This document shows, piece by piece, positions 1 through 11,195 of a stretch of 64,000 bases of DNA; position 1 is the first letter of the stretch; each line of letters begins with the position of its first letter. Both the position numbers and the translations under genes were made by a program. The notes under the pieces are model-generated. The model was not told the origin of the DNA, ran no database searches, and saw nothing but the letters and a program-made list of their open reading frames with translations. Source of the DNA: Pseudomonas beijingensis (GTDB taxonomy: Bacteria; Pseudomonadota; Gammaproteobacteria; Pseudomonadales; Pseudomonadaceae); assembly GCF_030687295.1 (NCBI RefSeq), contig NZ_CP117425.1, positions 4,158,001 through 4,222,000 on the forward strand, read 5' to 3'.

Positions 1-1
1 C

Positions 2-463
2 GCACTGGCCAGCTTCAGCCAAGTGATCAACGTCAACCTGATCGGCAGCTTCAACTTGCTGCGCTTGGCGGCTGCGGCCATTGCCGAAAGCGAGGCCAAT
101 GCCGACGGCGAGCGTGGGGTGATCATCAATACCGCTTCGGTAGCAGCCTTCGACGGCCAGATCGGCCAGGCGGCTTACGCGGCCTCCAAAGGCGCCATCG
201 CCAGCCTGACACTGCCGGCCGCCCGTGAACTGGCGCGCTTCGGTATCCGGGTGATGACCATCGCGCCGGGCATCTTCGAAACCCCGATGATGGCCGGCAT
301 GACCCCGGAGGTGCGCGACTCCCTGGCCGCCGGCGTGCCGTTTCCGCCGCGCCTTGGGAAACCTTCCGAGTACGCGGCGCTGGTCAGGCATATCATTGAG
401 AACAGCATGCTCAACGGCGAGGTGATCCGTCTCGACGGCGCCTTGCGCATGGCAGCCAAATAA
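2..463 (+). CDS. SDR family 3-hydroxyacyl-CoA dehydrogenase, 5' end outside window
   Basis: The last 153 codons of a short-chain dehydrogenase/reductase are visible; the start lies before the window. The catalytic set of the family is recognisable: Asn in NVNLIG, Ser in NTASVAAF, and Tyr/Lys in AAYAASKG, followed by the [10 protein letters not shown] loop. The C-terminus resembles type-2 3-hydroxyacyl-CoA (3-hydroxy-2-methylbutyryl-CoA) dehydrogenases, which oxidise the hydroxy intermediate of isoleucine breakdown with NAD. It is followed after 16 bases by a thiolase, then an acyl-CoA dehydrogenase and an enoyl-CoA hydratase, together a complete beta-oxidation round. The family is certain; the precise substrate is inferred from the neighbours. 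Confidence 0.9.
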   Translation, partial: ALASFSQVINVNLIGSFNLLRLAAAAIAESEANADGERGVIINTASVAAFDGQIGQAAYAASKGAIASLTLPAARELARFGIRVMTIAPGIFETPMMAGMTPEVRDSLAAGVPFPPRLGKPSEYAALVRHIIENSMLNGEVIRLDGALRMAAK

Positions 464-479
464 GTCTGGAGGATTCATG

Positions 480-1667
480 ATGTCCAACGATCCTATTGTC
501 ATCGTCAGCGCCGTCCGCACCCCCATGGGCGGTTTCCAGGGCGAACTGAAAAGCCTCACCGCCCCGCAACTGGGTGCCGTCGCCATCAAGGCCGCCGTGG
601 AGCGTGCCGGCATCGCGCCGGGTGCGGTTGAAGAAGTGCTGTTCGGTTGCGTGCTCGCCGCTGGCCAGGGCCAGGCACCGGCACGTCAGGCCGCGCTGGG
701 CGCCGGGCTCGACAAGTCGACCCGCTGCACCACGCTGAACAAGATGTGCGGTTCGGGCATGGAAGCGGCGATCCTGGCCCATGACATGCTCATCGCCGGC
801 AGCGCCGAGGTGGTGGTGGCCGGCGGCATGGAAAGCATGTCCAACGCGCCGTACCTACTGGATCGCGCCCGTGGCGGTTACCGCATGGGCCATGGCCGGG
901 TGCTTGACCACATGTTCCTCGACGGCCTGGAAGATGCCTACGACAAAGGTCGATTGATGGGCACCTTCGCCGAAGATTGCGCCGAGACCAACGGTTTCAG
1001 TCGCGAGGCCCAGGACGCCTTCGCCATTGCGTCCACCACCCGCGCCCAGCAGGCGATCAAGGACGGCAGTTTCGACGCCGAGATCGTGCCGCTGCAGGTC
1101 ATGGTCGGCAAGGAACAAGTGACCATTCGCCACGACGAGCAGCCACCCAAAGCGCGGATCGACAAGATTGCCTCGCTCAAGCCGGCGTTCCGCGAGGGCG
1201 GGACGGTGACGGCGGCCAACGCCAGTTCCATTTCCGACGGCGCCGCTGCCCTGGTGCTGATGCGCCAGAGCCAGGCGGTCCAGCGTGGCCTCAAGCCTTT
1301 GGCGGTGATTCACGGTCACGCGGCGTTCGCCGATACCCCGAGCCTGTTTCCCACCGCGCCGATTGGTGCCGTGAAGAAACTGATGCAAAAGACCGGTTGG
1401 TCGTTGGATCAAGTCGACTTGTTCGAAGTCAACGAAGCCTTTGCCGTGGTGGGTTTGGTGACCATGGACAAGTTGGAAATCGCCCATGACAAGGTCAACG
1501 TCCACGGCGGCGCCTGCGCGCTGGGCCATCCGATTGGCGCGTCTGGCGCGCGGATCCTGGTGACATTGTTGTCGGCCCTGCGCCAGAAAGGCTTGAAGCG
1601 CGGCGTCGCGGCGATCTGCATCGGCGGCGGCGAAGCCACGGCCATGGCCGTCGAATGCCTGTATTAA
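480..1667 (+). CDS. Acetyl-CoA acetyltransferase (thiolase)
   Basis: A 395-residue thiolase, the usual family length. The acylated Cys is about residue 90 in NKMCGSGM, the active-site His is in GGACALGHPIGASGAR, and the C-terminal catalytic Cys is in AAICIGGGEA. It cleaves a 3-ketoacyl-CoA with CoA; beside the SDR, dehydrogenase and hydratase the likely substrate is 2-methylacetoacetyl-CoA, giving acetyl-CoA and propionyl-CoA (inference). Two consecutive ATGs exist at 477 and 480. GGAGG at 468-472 is better spaced from the second. Part of a four-gene plus-strand operon. Confidence 0.93.
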   Translation: MSNDPIVIVSAVRTPMGGFQGELKSLTAPQLGAVAIKAAVERAGIAPGAVEEVLFGCVLAAGQGQAPARQAALGAGLDKSTRCTTLNKMCGSGMEAAILAHDMLIAGSAEVVVAGGMESMSNAPYLLDRARGGYRMGHGRVLDHMFLDGLEDAYDKGRLMGTFAEDCAETNGFSREAQDAFAIASTTRAQQAIKDGSFDAEIVPLQVMVGKEQVTIRHDEQPPKARIDKIASLKPAFREGGTVTAANASSISDGAAALVLMRQSQAVQRGLKPLAVIHGHAAFADTPSLFPTAPIGAVKKLMQKTGWSLDQVDLFEVNEAFAVVGLVTMDKLEIAHDKVNVHGGACALGHPIGASGARILVTLLSALRQKGLKRGVAAICIGGGEATAMAVECLY

Positions 1668-1676
1668 GGAACCCCC

Positions 1677-2804
1677 ATGCTCCCGACTGAAGAACAGACC
1701 CAAATCCGCGACATGGCCCGGCAGTTCGCCCAGGAACGCCTGAAACCGTTCGCCGCCGAATGGGACCGTGAGCACCGTTTCCCCCGAGAAGCCATCGCTG
1801 AAATGGCCGAACTGGGCTTTTTCGGCATGTTGGTGCCGGAGCAGTGGGGCGGTTGTGACTCCGGTTACCTGGCCTACGCCATGACCCTGGAGGAAATCGC
1901 CGCCGGCGACGGCGCCTGCTCGACCATCATGAGCGTGCACAACTCGGTGGGTTGCGTGCCGATCCTCAAGTTCGGCAACGATGAGCAGAAAACGAAATTC
2001 CTCACGCCTCTGGCCAGCGGCGCGATGCTTGGCGCTTTCGCTCTGACCGAGCCCCAGGCCGGTTCGGACGCCAGCAGCCTCAAGACGCGGGCGCGCTTGG
2101 AGGGCGATCATTACGTGCTCAACGGTTGCAAGCAGTTCATCACCTCCGGGCAGAACGCCGGGGTGGTGATTGTGTTCGCGGTGACCGATCCGAGCGCCGG
2201 CAAGCGTGGCATCAGCGCGTTCATCGTGCCGACCGACTCGCCGGGCTACAGCGTGGCGCGGGTCGAAGACAAACTCGGCCAGCACGCGTCCGACACGTGC
2301 CAGATCCTCTTTGAGGAGGTGAAGGTGCCGCTGGCGAATCGCCTGGGGGAGGAGGGTGAGGGCTACAAGATCGCCCTGGCGAACCTGGAAGGCGGCCGGG
2401 TGGGCATCGCGGCGCAAGCGGTGGGCATGGCCCGCGCTGCGTTCGAGGCGGCCCGTGACTATGCCCGGGAGCGCTCCAGTTTCGGCAAGCCGATCATCGA
2501 GCACCAGGCCGTGGCGTTCCGTCTGGCCGATATGGCGACCCAGATCGCTGTAGCCCGGCAAATGGTGCACCACGCCGCCGCCCTGCGGGACAGTGGCCAG
2601 CCGGCTTTGGTAGAGGCGTCCATGGCCAAGCTGTTCGCCTCGGAAATGGCCGAAAAGGTCTGCTCCATGGCGTTGCAGACTCTGGGCGGTTACGGTTACC
2701 TCAACGACTTCCCGCTGGAGCGCATTTATCGCGACGTGCGGGTCTGTCAGATCTACGAAGGCACCAGCGACATTCAGCGCATGGTCATTTCGCGCAATCT
2801 TTGA
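1677..2804 (+). CDS. Acyl-CoA dehydrogenase (short/branched-chain type)
   Basis: A 375-residue FAD-dependent acyl-CoA dehydrogenase of normal length. FAD-binding signatures are visible ([20 protein letters not shown]) and the catalytic base is Glu361 in [11 protein letters not shown]. It introduces the alpha-beta double bond and passes electrons to ETF. Its place between thiolase and enoyl-CoA hydratase suggests 2-methylbutyryl-CoA as substrate, by analogy with isoleucine degradation operons; this is inferred. The start follows AAGGAA nine bases downstream of the thiolase stop. Confidence 0.92.
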   Translation: MLPTEEQTQIRDMARQFAQERLKPFAAEWDREHRFPREAIAEMAELGFFGMLVPEQWGGCDSGYLAYAMTLEEIAAGDGACSTIMSVHNSVGCVPILKFGNDEQKTKFLTPLASGAMLGAFALTEPQAGSDASSLKTRARLEGDHYVLNGCKQFITSGQNAGVVIVFAVTDPSAGKRGISAFIVPTDSPGYSVARVEDKLGQHASDTCQILFEEVKVPLANRLGEEGEGYKIALANLEGGRVGIAAQAVGMARAAFEAARDYARERSSFGKPIIEHQAVAFRLADMATQIAVARQMVHHAAALRDSGQPALVEASMAKLFASEMAEKVCSMALQTLGGYGYLNDFPLERIYRDVRVCQIYEGTSDIQRMVISRNL

Positions 2805-2817
2805 ACAGGAGTCCTGC

Positions 2818-3591
2818 ATGAGCTACGAAACGATTTTATTGGAGATCAAGGACCGCGTCGGCCTGATCACCCTCAACCGTCCCCAGGCGTTGAACGCCTT
2901 GAATGCGCAGATCGTCAGCGAACTGAACCAGGCGTTGGATAGCCTGGAGGCGGATCCGAAGATTGGCTGCATCGTGCTGACGGGCTCGAAAAAAGCCTTC
3001 GCAGCCGGTGCCGACATCAAGGAAATGGCTGAGCTGACCTACCCGAAGATCTACCTGGACGACCTGTTCAGCGACAGCGACCGCGTGGCCAACCGCCGCA
3101 AGCCGATCATCGCGGCGGTGAATGGTTTTGCCTTGGGCGGTGGTTGTGAGCTGGCGTTGATGTGCGATTTCATCCTGGCCGGTGACAATGCCAAGTTCGG
3201 CCAGCCGGAAATCAACCTCGGCGTGTTGCCGGGCATGGGCGGCACCCAGCGCCTGACCCGGGCGGTGGGCAAGGCCAAGGCCATGGAAATGTGCCTGACC
3301 GGGCGCTTTATCGACGCGGTGGAAGCCGAGCGTTGCGGCATCGTCGCGCGGATCGTGCCGGCTGATGAACTGCTGGACGATGCGCTGAAAACCGCCGCGC
3401 TGATCGCCTCCAAGTCGGTGCCCATCAGCATGATGGTCAAGGAAAGCGTCAACCGCGCCTTTGAGGTCAGCCTGTCTGAAGGCGTACGTTTCGAGCGCCG
3501 GGTATTCCACGCGGCGTTCGCGACGCAGGATCAGAAGGAAGGCATGGCGGCGTTCGTGGCCAAGCGGGCGGCGGAGTTTCAGGACAAGTAA
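2818..3591 (+). CDS. Enoyl-CoA hydratase
   Basis: A 257-residue crotonase-fold protein. The oxyanion-hole segments [13 protein letters not shown] and [15 protein letters not shown] are present, and the two catalytic glutamates of true hydratases can be placed in GGGCELAL and [13 protein letters not shown]. It hydrates the enoyl-CoA (probably tiglyl-CoA here) to the 3-hydroxyacyl-CoA used by the SDR at the start of the operon. The ATG follows AGGAG by six bases and lies 13 bases after the dehydrogenase stop. Last gene of the plus-strand operon; REP units follow. Confidence 0.92.
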   Translation: MSYETILLEIKDRVGLITLNRPQALNALNAQIVSELNQALDSLEADPKIGCIVLTGSKKAFAAGADIKEMAELTYPKIYLDDLFSDSDRVANRRKPIIAAVNGFALGGGCELALMCDFILAGDNAKFGQPEINLGVLPGMGGTQRLTRAVGKAKAMEMCLTGRFIDAVEAERCGIVARIVPADELLDDALKTAALIASKSVPISMMVKESVNRAFEVSLSEGVRFERRVFHAAFATQDQKEGMAAFVAKRAAEFQDK

Positions 3592-3610
3592 TGCGGCGTA
3601 CTCACTGACG

Positions 3611-3835
3611 CCATCGCGAGCGAGCTCCCACAGTGGATCTGCGGTGTAGGCAATTTTTGTGTACATCACCGGACCCAGTGGGAGCGAGCTTGCTCGCGAA
3701 GAGGCCGATACATCCAGCATCTCAGTGACAGACCCACCGCTTTCGCGAGCAAGCCCGCTCCCACATGGGATCTGGAGTGTATTCAGCATCTGCATACACC
3801 ACCAAACCTGTGGGAGCGAGCTTGCTCGCGATGCT
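3611..3835. repeat. Cluster of four REP units between convergent genes
   Basis: Four copies of a Pseudomonas REP-type unit lie at about 3613-3632 (degenerate), 3676-3699, 3741-3765 and 3810-3833. Core is GTGGGAGCGAGCTTGCTCGCG in alternating orientation, so neighbours form inverted pairs (REPIN-like). They fill the gap between a plus-strand hydratase and a minus-strand dehydrogenase; transcripts from both sides would run into the hairpins. Confidence 0.9.
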
Positions 3836-3845
3836 TTCCCAGCCA

Positions 3846-4997
3846 TCACACCAGGTAGTTTTTTAACTCCCGGGCGATGACCATCCGCTGTATCTCGCTC
3901 GATCCTTCATAGATCTGGGTGATCCGCGCATCCCGGTAGTAGCGCTCTACCGGATAATCCTCGAGGTATCCGTAGCCACCGTGAATCTGTATGGCCGAGG
4001 AGCAGACTTTCTCGGCCATTTCCGAGGCGAACAGCTTGGCCTGGGAGGCTTCCGACAAGCACGGCTTGCCGGCGCTGCGCAGGCGGGCGGCGTGGAGGAA
4101 GAGCAGGCGGGTGGCGTTGATGCGGGTGTGCATGTCGGCCAGCAGGTTGGCGATGCTCTGGTGCTCGATGATCGGCTTGTCGAACTGGACGCGATCACGG
4201 GCGTAGGCCAGCGCCGCTTCAAACGCTGCGCGGGCAATGCCCAAGGCTTGCGCCGCGATGCCGATGCGGCCGCCTTCCAGGTTGGAGAGCGCAATCGCCA
4301 GGCCTTTGCCGCGAGCCCCTAGCAGGTTGGCCTCGGGAACTGTGCAGTTGCTCAAGGTGACCGCACAGGTGTCCGAGGCGCGAATGCCCATTTTGTGTTC
4401 AGTGCGATCGACGATGAACCCCGGCGTATCGGTAGGCACCAGGAACGCCGAAATGCCTTTCTTGCCCAGCTCCGGGTCGGTCACGGCAAACACGATTGCC
4501 AGTTTCGCCCGTTTGCCGTTACTGACGAACTGCTTGGCGCCATTGATCACCCACTGGCCATCGCGCAGTTCGGCCCGGGTGCGCAGGTTGTGGGCCTCGG
4601 AGCCAGCCTGGGGCTCGGTCAGGCAGAAGCAGCCAATGGCCTGTCCACTGGCGAGCTCGGCCAGCCACGTCTGTTTTTGTTCATCGGTGCCGAAATTCAG
4701 GACTGGCCCGCAACCCACCGAGTTGTGGATGCTCATCAGCGCCCCGGTGGCACCGTCGCCGGCGGAGATCTCCTCCACGGCCAGGGCATAGGCCACATAA
4801 TCGACGTAGGTACCGCCCCATTCTTCCGGCACCACCATCCCCAACAGGCCCAGTTCGCCCATCTTCGCCACCAGGCCGTCGTCAATCCAGCCGGCTTTTT
4901 CCCACGCCTGGGCATGGGGGGCGATTTCACCACGGGCGAAGTCCCGGGCCATGTCGCGGATCATCACTTGTTCTTCGGTCAGTTCGAGGTCGTGCAT
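3846..4997 (-). CDS. Acyl-CoA dehydrogenase, probably isobutyryl-CoA dehydrogenase
   Basis: A 383-residue acyl-CoA dehydrogenase, related to but distinct from the one at 1677. FAD contacts [13 protein letters not shown] and [10 protein letters not shown] and the catalytic Glu364 in [11 protein letters not shown] are present. It is three bases downstream of a 3-hydroxyisobutyryl-CoA hydrolase-type gene on the same strand, which points to valine degradation (isobutyryl-CoA to methacrylyl-CoA). That assignment is inferred from context; the enzyme class is clear. Confidence 0.91.
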   Translation of the reverse strand: MHDLELTEEQVMIRDMARDFARGEIAPHAQAWEKAGWIDDGLVAKMGELGLLGMVVPEEWGGTYVDYVAYALAVEEISAGDGATGALMSIHNSVGCGPVLNFGTDEQKQTWLAELASGQAIGCFCLTEPQAGSEAHNLRTRAELRDGQWVINGAKQFVSNGKRAKLAIVFAVTDPELGKKGISAFLVPTDTPGFIVDRTEHKMGIRASDTCAVTLSNCTVPEANLLGARGKGLAIALSNLEGGRIGIAAQALGIARAAFEAALAYARDRVQFDKPIIEHQSIANLLADMHTRINATRLLFLHAARLRSAGKPCLSEASQAKLFASEMAEKVCSSAIQIHGGYGYLEDYPVERYYRDARITQIYEGSSEIQRMVIARELKNYLV

Positions 4998-5000
4998 GGC

Positions 5001-6107
<1,107 letters not shown>

Positions 6108-6241
6108 CGCTAACTCCCTGCTTTTATTGTTTTTTATGAATTGTGTCGCGCGTACCCATGCAGGATCGTACCAGTGCAAATTTGCCTTGCACAACCGGGA
6201 TACGTGCAGGTCCTGTCTGCATATTTATAGCAGCCACAGGC

Positions 6242-6964
6242 TCAACCGCGACGTGAAAGAACCTCCGTGATGCTGCGGCGCTTGGCATTTCGTTCGCTGA
6301 CGTGGATCAATTGTTCGAGATCTTCCGGGGTGACGTCGAAGAAGGCTTCCATTTCCGCCAAAGCCAGTTTCAGGTCTTCTGCGGTGATGGCCTGCCGGTC
6401 GACGGGAGGGTGGTCGGCCGGTATGACGGCCACCGGCTCGCTGGCGCGCTTGGGATAGCGCACCCGCGTCAGGTTGTTGTAGGCCAGCGCAAAGGCGAGC
6501 AGCCCGAAGCCCGCCAGCATGGCCGCGCCGACGGCCTGCCAGTCCAGGGCAATGATGGCCGAGTCCGCCAGCACCAAGGTCGCCGCCAGGGCGCCTGCCG
6601 GCGGGTGCAGGCAACGCAGCCAGCACATCAACACCAGTGCCATGCCGGCCGCCAGGCAGGCGCTGCCCAGGGTTCGGTCCAATACATGAGCCACCAACAG
6701 CGCCACGACCGACGCACACAGGTAACCGCCGACAATCGACCAGGGCTGGGCGAGGGCGCCCGAGGACACGGCAAACAACAGTACGGCCGAGGCGCCGAGG
6801 GGGCCGATCAGGTGCTGCGCTACCTCAAGACCAAAGACCTGGCCACATAGCCAGACACTGAACATCGTCCCCAACGCCATGCCGATGGCGGCGCGGCTCC
6901 ATTCGGTGGGACGGGTATTGATAGCGGCGGGGAACCAGCGAGAAAGCATTAAGCGAAAATCCAA
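6242..6964 (-). CDS. HPP family integral membrane protein
   Basis: A 240-residue protein with four to five hydrophobic segments in its first ~165 residues and the name-giving motif CLHPPAGALA, followed by a hydrophilic tail (~170-240) rich in acidic and basic residues. HPP proteins are membrane proteins; some relatives are linked to nitrite transport, but the role here is not shown. No operon partner: the 3-hydroxyisobutyryl-CoA hydrolase gene begins about 135 bases downstream on the same strand, and a terminator for ugd lies just upstream of the start. Confidence 0.85.
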   Translation of the reverse strand: MDFRLMLSRWFPAAINTRPTEWSRAAIGMALGTMFSVWLCGQVFGLEVAQHLIGPLGASAVLLFAVSSGALAQPWSIVGGYLCASVVALLVAHVLDRTLGSACLAAGMALVLMCWLRCLHPPAGALAATLVLADSAIIALDWQAVGAAMLAGFGLLAFALAYNNLTRVRYPKRASEPVAVIPADHPPVDRQAITAEDLKLALAEMEAFFDVTPEDLEQLIHVSERNAKRRSITEVLSRRG

Positions 6965-7012
6965 AAAACGAACAAAAAAAGGGGCTTACGGGAAAGTCCC
7001 AGAAAGCCCTTT
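6963..7012 (-). terminator. Intrinsic terminator downstream of ugd
   Basis: Read on the minus strand, AGGGCTTTCTGGGACTTTCC folds with CCGTAAGCCC into a GC-containing stem, followed directly by CTTTTTTTGTTCGTTTTTT (bases 6981 down to 6963). Placed about 115 bases past the ugd stop and ending at the HPP gene start. Confidence 0.7.
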
Positions 7013-7125
7013 AAGTGTTCCAACAGTTGGGGGAGGAACGGTACACAGTGTGCCGCTCACAACCTCCGCTTACAAATTCATATTAATGCTGGTTGAGTGC
7101 ATTAATTTTGAGGTAAGGCTCGGGC

Positions 7126-8505
7126 TCAAGCGCTTCTTGAGGCAGGAAACCACGTTTGCTGGGCAATGGGCAGGTTGCGTGACTGGCCGCGACCCATCGG
7201 GAAATAGGTGAAGCCCTTGTCGGCCATGCGTTCCGGGTCGAACAGGTTGCGACCGTCGAAAATCACCGGGGCCTTGAGCCGCTGCCGGATCAAGTCGAAG
7301 TCCGGCGCCTTGAAGGGCTGCCATTCTGTGCAGATAACCAGTGCGTCGGCCCCCGGCAACACCGACTCTGGCGTGCCCATCAGCATGAGTCGGGTCTCGT
7401 CGGGATAGAGCAGTTGCGTCTGCTGCATCGCCTCCGGGTCAAACGCACGGACACTGGCCCCCGCGGCCCAGAGCGACTCCAACAGGGTGCGACTCGGCGC
7501 ATCGCGCATGTCGTCGGTGTTGGGCTTGAAGGCCAGGCCCCACAACGCGAAGGTCTTGCCGCGCAGATCGCCCTGGTAGAACGCCTTGATCCGCTCGAAC
7601 AGTTTGTGTTTCTGCCGACCGTTGATGGCTTCCACCGCTTGCAGCAGGTCGCTGGAGCAGTTGGCCTGCTCGGCAGTGTGGATCAGCGCGCGCATGTCTT
7701 TGGGAAAGCACGAGCCGCCGTAGCCGCAGCCCGGGTAAATGAAGTGGTAGCCAATGCGCGAGTCGGCACCGATGCCCAAGCGCACGGATTCGATGTCGGC
7801 CCCCAGGTGTTCGGCCAGTTCGGCGATCTGGTTGATGAAGCTGATCTTGGTCGCCAGCATGCCGTTGGCGGCGTATTTGGTCAGCTCGGCGCTGCGCAGG
7901 TCCATGAACAGGACCCGGTCGTGGTTGCGGTTGAACGGTGCGTACAGGTCGCGCATGGTTTCGCGCACTTCATCACGTTCGCAGCCGATCACGATGCGAT
8001 CCGGACGACGGCAATCGGCGACCGCCGAGCCTTCCTTGAGGAATTCGGGGTTGGAAACGATATCGAACTGCAGCAAACGACTGGCCTTGAGCAGGCATTT
8101 GTCGATGTGCGCCCGCAGAACGTCACCGGTGCCCACCGGCACGGTGGACTTCTCCACCACGATGAGCGGTTGCTCGCGATAACGGGCGACGGCCTCGCCA
8201 ACGGCCAGGACCTGGCTCAGGTCGGCACTGCCATCGTCCCGGGAAGGCGTGCCCACCGCGATAAACAATACCTGGCCGTGTTGCACGGCAAGCTGTTCGT
8301 CACAGGTGAAGTGCAAGCGTCCGGCCTCCAGGCCTTCACGCACCAGCGTGGCCAGGCCGGGCTCGAAAATGCTCACCTGGCCTTGCCGAAGGCTGTCGAC
8401 CTTGCGTTCGTCGATGTCCATGCACACCACGTCATGGCCTACCTCGGCCAACACGGCGGCTTGCACCAAACCTACGTAACCACTTCCGAATACACTGATC
8501 TTCAT
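7126..8505 (-). CDS. ugd: UDP-glucose 6-dehydrogenase
   Basis: A 459-residue UDP-glucose/GDP-mannose dehydrogenase. The N-terminal NAD fold starts MKISVFGSGYVGLVQAAVLAE. The central domain carries the catalytic Cys in PGCGYGGSCFPKDMRAL, and the C-terminal UDP-binding domain includes LAFKPNTDDMRDAPS and FDGRNLFDP. It oxidises UDP-glucose to UDP-glucuronate with two NAD, feeding exopolysaccharide or LPS sugar synthesis. It appears monocistronic, with its own terminator at 6963-7012. No other polysaccharide genes are nearby. Confidence 0.95.
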   Translation of the reverse strand: MKISVFGSGYVGLVQAAVLAEVGHDVVCMDIDERKVDSLRQGQVSIFEPGLATLVREGLEAGRLHFTCDEQLAVQHGQVLFIAVGTPSRDDGSADLSQVLAVGEAVARYREQPLIVVEKSTVPVGTGDVLRAHIDKCLLKASRLLQFDIVSNPEFLKEGSAVADCRRPDRIVIGCERDEVRETMRDLYAPFNRNHDRVLFMDLRSAELTKYAANGMLATKISFINQIAELAEHLGADIESVRLGIGADSRIGYHFIYPGCGYGGSCFPKDMRALIHTAEQANCSSDLLQAVEAINGRQKHKLFERIKAFYQGDLRGKTFALWGLAFKPNTDDMRDAPSRTLLESLWAAGASVRAFDPEAMQQTQLLYPDETRLMLMGTPESVLPGADALVICTEWQPFKAPDFDLIRQRLKAPVIFDGRNLFDPERMADKGFTYFPMGRGQSRNLPIAQQTWFPASRSA

Positions 8506-8602
8506 GGCGGATTCCCTGGATCATTCCGAGTAAGCGACATGCACAACCAGCGTTCGCCGCAGTGCGCTTGGTTCAGAATAAGTCGGGGATATTGCAGTTC
8601 AC

Positions 8603-9538
8603 TTACAGTCCGCTGAAGTCTTGCGCCGTCAATCGGTACGCTGCCGGCAATTGCGCGACGAACTCGCCCACCACTTCCCGAGTCAGGCTGACAATGTCTT
8701 CCACCCGCTCCATCCCGGCGCCGGTCCGCCAACTGGCGACGATGTCCATGACCGATGGCAGCGGCACGCCGTCCACCAAGGTCAATGTGCCTTGGGCCAG
8801 CTCGCCGACCACCAGCGCCGCGGGCATGGCGCCGATGCCAAAACCGTCGCGAACCAGGCGGGTGATGGCCGAGGCTGAGTTCACGCAGTTGATGCGCGGC
8901 GAGACGATGTTGGCCGAGTGCAGCAGGTTGAGGATGTCCTGGTGGGGCCGCGAGTTGCGCGAGAACGTCACGATGCGTTCCTGGGACAGGTCTTCCAGTG
9001 ACGCATAGTGTCGGTCATAGGCGGAGCCGGTGCGCACCACCCAGTGCATCGGATAACGGGTCAGCAGTGCGTTGCGCACGCTGTCCAGGCGCAGGATGTC
9101 GGTCTGGAAAATGATGTCCTGGTAGCCTTTTTCCAGCTGTGAGCAGAGGTTGCTTGCGGTATCGGCCGACAGTTCGATCTCCAGGGCCGGGTAGCATTCC
9201 ATCAGGCGTGTCACCAAGGGGCTGAGCCAGGTGTGGATCACCGTATCCATCGCGCCAATGCGGATCCGGCCGCGCACCTGGCGCGGGTCCTTGATCACGG
9301 CTTTCATGCTTTGCATGGTGTCCATGATGCGCTCGGCGTACTCCAGCACGCGCTGGCCTTCGGAGGTCAGCGACACCCCTTTGGAGTCGCGCACGAACAA
9401 GCGCACGCCCATTTCGTCCTCCAGGGCGGCGATCCGGCTGGAAATGGAGGCCTGGGTGGTGAATAGCTTTTCCGCGGTGAGGCGAAAGCTCTTCAGGCGG
9501 GCCACCCAGACGAAGGTTTCGAGAAACTTGATGTTCAC
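8603..9538 (-). CDS. LysR-family regulator (copy 1 of a paralogous pair)
   Basis: A 311-residue LysR regulator with an N-terminal winged HTH (residues ~1-60, [18 protein letters not shown] ... QASISSRIAALE) and a substrate-binding domain. Very similar throughout to the regulator at 11196-12144, e.g. both share [28 protein letters not shown]. The pair flanks an NTF2-like protein and a DUF1445 hydro-lyase, so it probably controls those or the OprD porin; the effector is unknown. It is intact, unlike its paralogue. Confidence 0.9.
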   Translation of the reverse strand: MNIKFLETFVWVARLKSFRLTAEKLFTTQASISSRIAALEDEMGVRLFVRDSKGVSLTSEGQRVLEYAERIMDTMQSMKAVIKDPRQVRGRIRIGAMDTVIHTWLSPLVTRLMECYPALEIELSADTASNLCSQLEKGYQDIIFQTDILRLDSVRNALLTRYPMHWVVRTGSAYDRHYASLEDLSQERIVTFSRNSRPHQDILNLLHSANIVSPRINCVNSASAITRLVRDGFGIGAMPAALVVGELAQGTLTLVDGVPLPSVMDIVASWRTGAGMERVEDIVSLTREVVGEFVAQLPAAYRLTAQDFSGL

Positions 9539-9599
9539 TTCGGAGTTCCCTTGGCACAGTCATGAAGCATGGAAACAGTGGCGACGGGCCTATCCCCAA

Positions 9600-9691
9600 C
9601 CTGTGGGAGCAAGGCTTGCCCGCGATGAAGATAACTCGCTCTTCCTGGAAATCGAGGTGCGTGCATCGCGAGCAAACTTTACTCCCACAGG
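9600..9691. repeat. REP pair (inverted)
   Basis: CTGTGGGAGCAAGGCTTGCC at 9601-9620 and its degenerate inverted partner CGAGCAAACTTTACTCCCAC at about 9669-9688 form a REPIN-like pair between the LysR gene and the NTF2-like gene. Confidence 0.75.
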
Positions 9692-9731
9692 GAAGTCCCC
9701 TCGCACAGTGGCCAGGCAGGTTTCATATTCT

Positions 9732-10271
9732 TCACTGCTCGGCATTAGCCATGTACAGGACTACTTCTCGCAACTCGGCTAAATCCGGAACATTATCGAT
9801 AGCCGCTTCAGGCCGGCACCATGGATAGTCCAACTTCGATGCCCAGGCCATGACCATCGGCAGATCGGTCGCCGGCAGGGTCTTCATGTGTTCGATGGTG
9901 ATGATCAATCCCTCGACCAGTCGCGACTGCGGATCGAACTGCCAGTCATACAGGCCACAACCGACCCGTGCCTCGCCGCTGTTCTTGTCTGACATCGCCA
10001 CCAGCCATCGGCACTGGAACGCCTCCACGTTGGCTGGTGGCGGGGCGGCCAGGCAGAACGTGTAGACGTTTTCGAAGGTCTGGCCGAAGCGAGTGACCAG
10101 CACATCGCCAATGGCGGTACGGCCCTCAACGTGGTCGGGAAAGCTGATGGAACCGGTGCGCACGACCATGTCCAGAATAGCAGCCGGCATAAAGGCCTGG
10201 TCCAGCAGGTGCGGGCGGTTGCCGTCCTTGGCACGGATGTACTGTTGAATCGAGCGCTGAGCAGTGTTCAT
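9732..10271 (-). CDS. SnoaL/NTF2-like small protein of unknown function
   Basis: A 179-residue soluble protein with no signal peptide. Length, pattern and segments such as GRTAIGDVLVTRFGQTFENVYTF and CRWLVAMSDKNSGEARVGCG suggest a cone-shaped NTF2/SnoaL-like fold, used by small enzymes and binding proteins; catalytic residues are not evident. The ATG at 10271 follows a GGGAGACACG ribosome site; the frame runs 17 codons further up without one. It lies 40 bases downstream of the DUF1445 hydro-lyase gene on the same strand, so the two are probably co-transcribed. Confidence 0.6.
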   Translation of the reverse strand: MNTAQRSIQQYIRAKDGNRPHLLDQAFMPAAILDMVVRTGSISFPDHVEGRTAIGDVLVTRFGQTFENVYTFCLAAPPPANVEAFQCRWLVAMSDKNSGEARVGCGLYDWQFDPQSRLVEGLIITIEHMKTLPATDLPMVMAWASKLDYPWCRPEAAIDNVPDLAELREVVLYMANAEQ

Positions 10272-10311
10272 CGTGTCTCCCTTCAAGTTGAAAAACAGCC
10301 TCGTTCGAGGC

Positions 10312-11103
10312 TTACAAGTCACTGTTCCATAGGTCCGTCACCAGCATGCAGCCCGGCGCGTGAGTGATGCACAGCGGTGGGCGCGAGGCCTGGACCACCG
10401 ATTGAGGTGTCACACCGCAGGCCCAGAACACCGGGATCTCGTCCGCTTCCACCGGCACGGCATCACCGTAATCCGGCGTGTCCAGGGATTGAATGCCGAT
10501 CAGTGACGGATCGCCGATGTGCACCGGTGCGCCGTGAACATTGGGCATGCGCCCGGTAATCTGGATCGCCTGGATGGCGGCGGCGGCTTTCATCGGCCGC
10601 ATGGTCACCACCATCTTGCCAGACAGGCGAGCGGTGGGGCGCGTGTCGATGTTGGTCTGGAACATCGCGACATTGCGCCCCAACTCAATGTGCCGCAAAC
10701 GGATGCCGGCCTCCAGCAAGGGTTGTTCGAAGGAGAACGAGCAACCGAGGGCGAAGGCCACCAAGTCGTCCTGCCACAGGTGTTCGATGTCCAGCGGCGA
10801 TTCGCACAACTCGCCTTGGCGATAGACCCGGTATTGAGGCACCTCATGGCGGATATCGATGGCAGCACCCAGGTTGCGGAAGAACGGATCCCCTGGCTCG
10901 GTCACGTCCAGCACCGGGCAGGCCTGGCGGTTGAGGGTGCAGTAGCGCAGGAATTCATTGGCCCAATCGCCGGGCAGAATCACGATATTGGCTTGCACGC
11001 GACCCTGGCCCAGGCCACTGGTATGGCCCTGGTACTGGCCGGCGGCGATGCTTTGGCGCAGGGCTAGAGGCGTGCATTGCTGCAGTTGTTCGAAGGACGT
11101 CAT
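10312..11103 (-). CDS. Putative hydro-lyase, DUF1445 / D-glutamate cyclase-like
   Basis: A 263-residue protein of the DUF1445 (YcsI/UPF0317) family, of typical length. Family landmarks: [55 protein letters not shown] and [13 protein letters not shown]. Members are annotated putative hydro-lyases, and the mammalian homologue is a D-glutamate cyclase; the substrate here is unknown. The ATG at 11103 follows GGAGAACCCG. The reading frame upstream is open and joins the frameshifted LysR gene, so an automatic call could fuse the two into one 634-residue protein; the ribosome site argues for a separate gene. Confidence 0.85.
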   Translation of the reverse strand: MTSFEQLQQCTPLALRQSIAAGQYQGHTSGLGQGRVQANIVILPGDWANEFLRYCTLNRQACPVLDVTEPGDPFFRNLGAAIDIRHEVPQYRVYRQGELCESPLDIEHLWQDDLVAFALGCSFSFEQPLLEAGIRLRHIELGRNVAMFQTNIDTRPTARLSGKMVVTMRPMKAAAAIQAIQITGRMPNVHGAPVHIGDPSLIGIQSLDTPDYGDAVPVEADEIPVFWACGVTPQSVVQASRPPLCITHAPGCMLVTDLWNSDL

Positions 11104-11195
11104 CACGGGTTCTCCAAGTGTTCGTTCGCTACTTTGAGAACACCGCGGCGATGACGTCCAACAAGGAAATATTGGTACCCCGCGACAACTAAAAG

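Noticed and set aside
855..2819. Long open frame of 654 codons opposite the thiolase and acyl-CoA dehydrogenase genes
   Set aside because: It is antisense to two well-defined genes; GC-rich third positions create long open antisense frames. Its protein has no recognisable domain.
3611..3835. CRISPR-like array
   Set aside because: The repeated units alternate in orientation with irregular spacing and match REP units.
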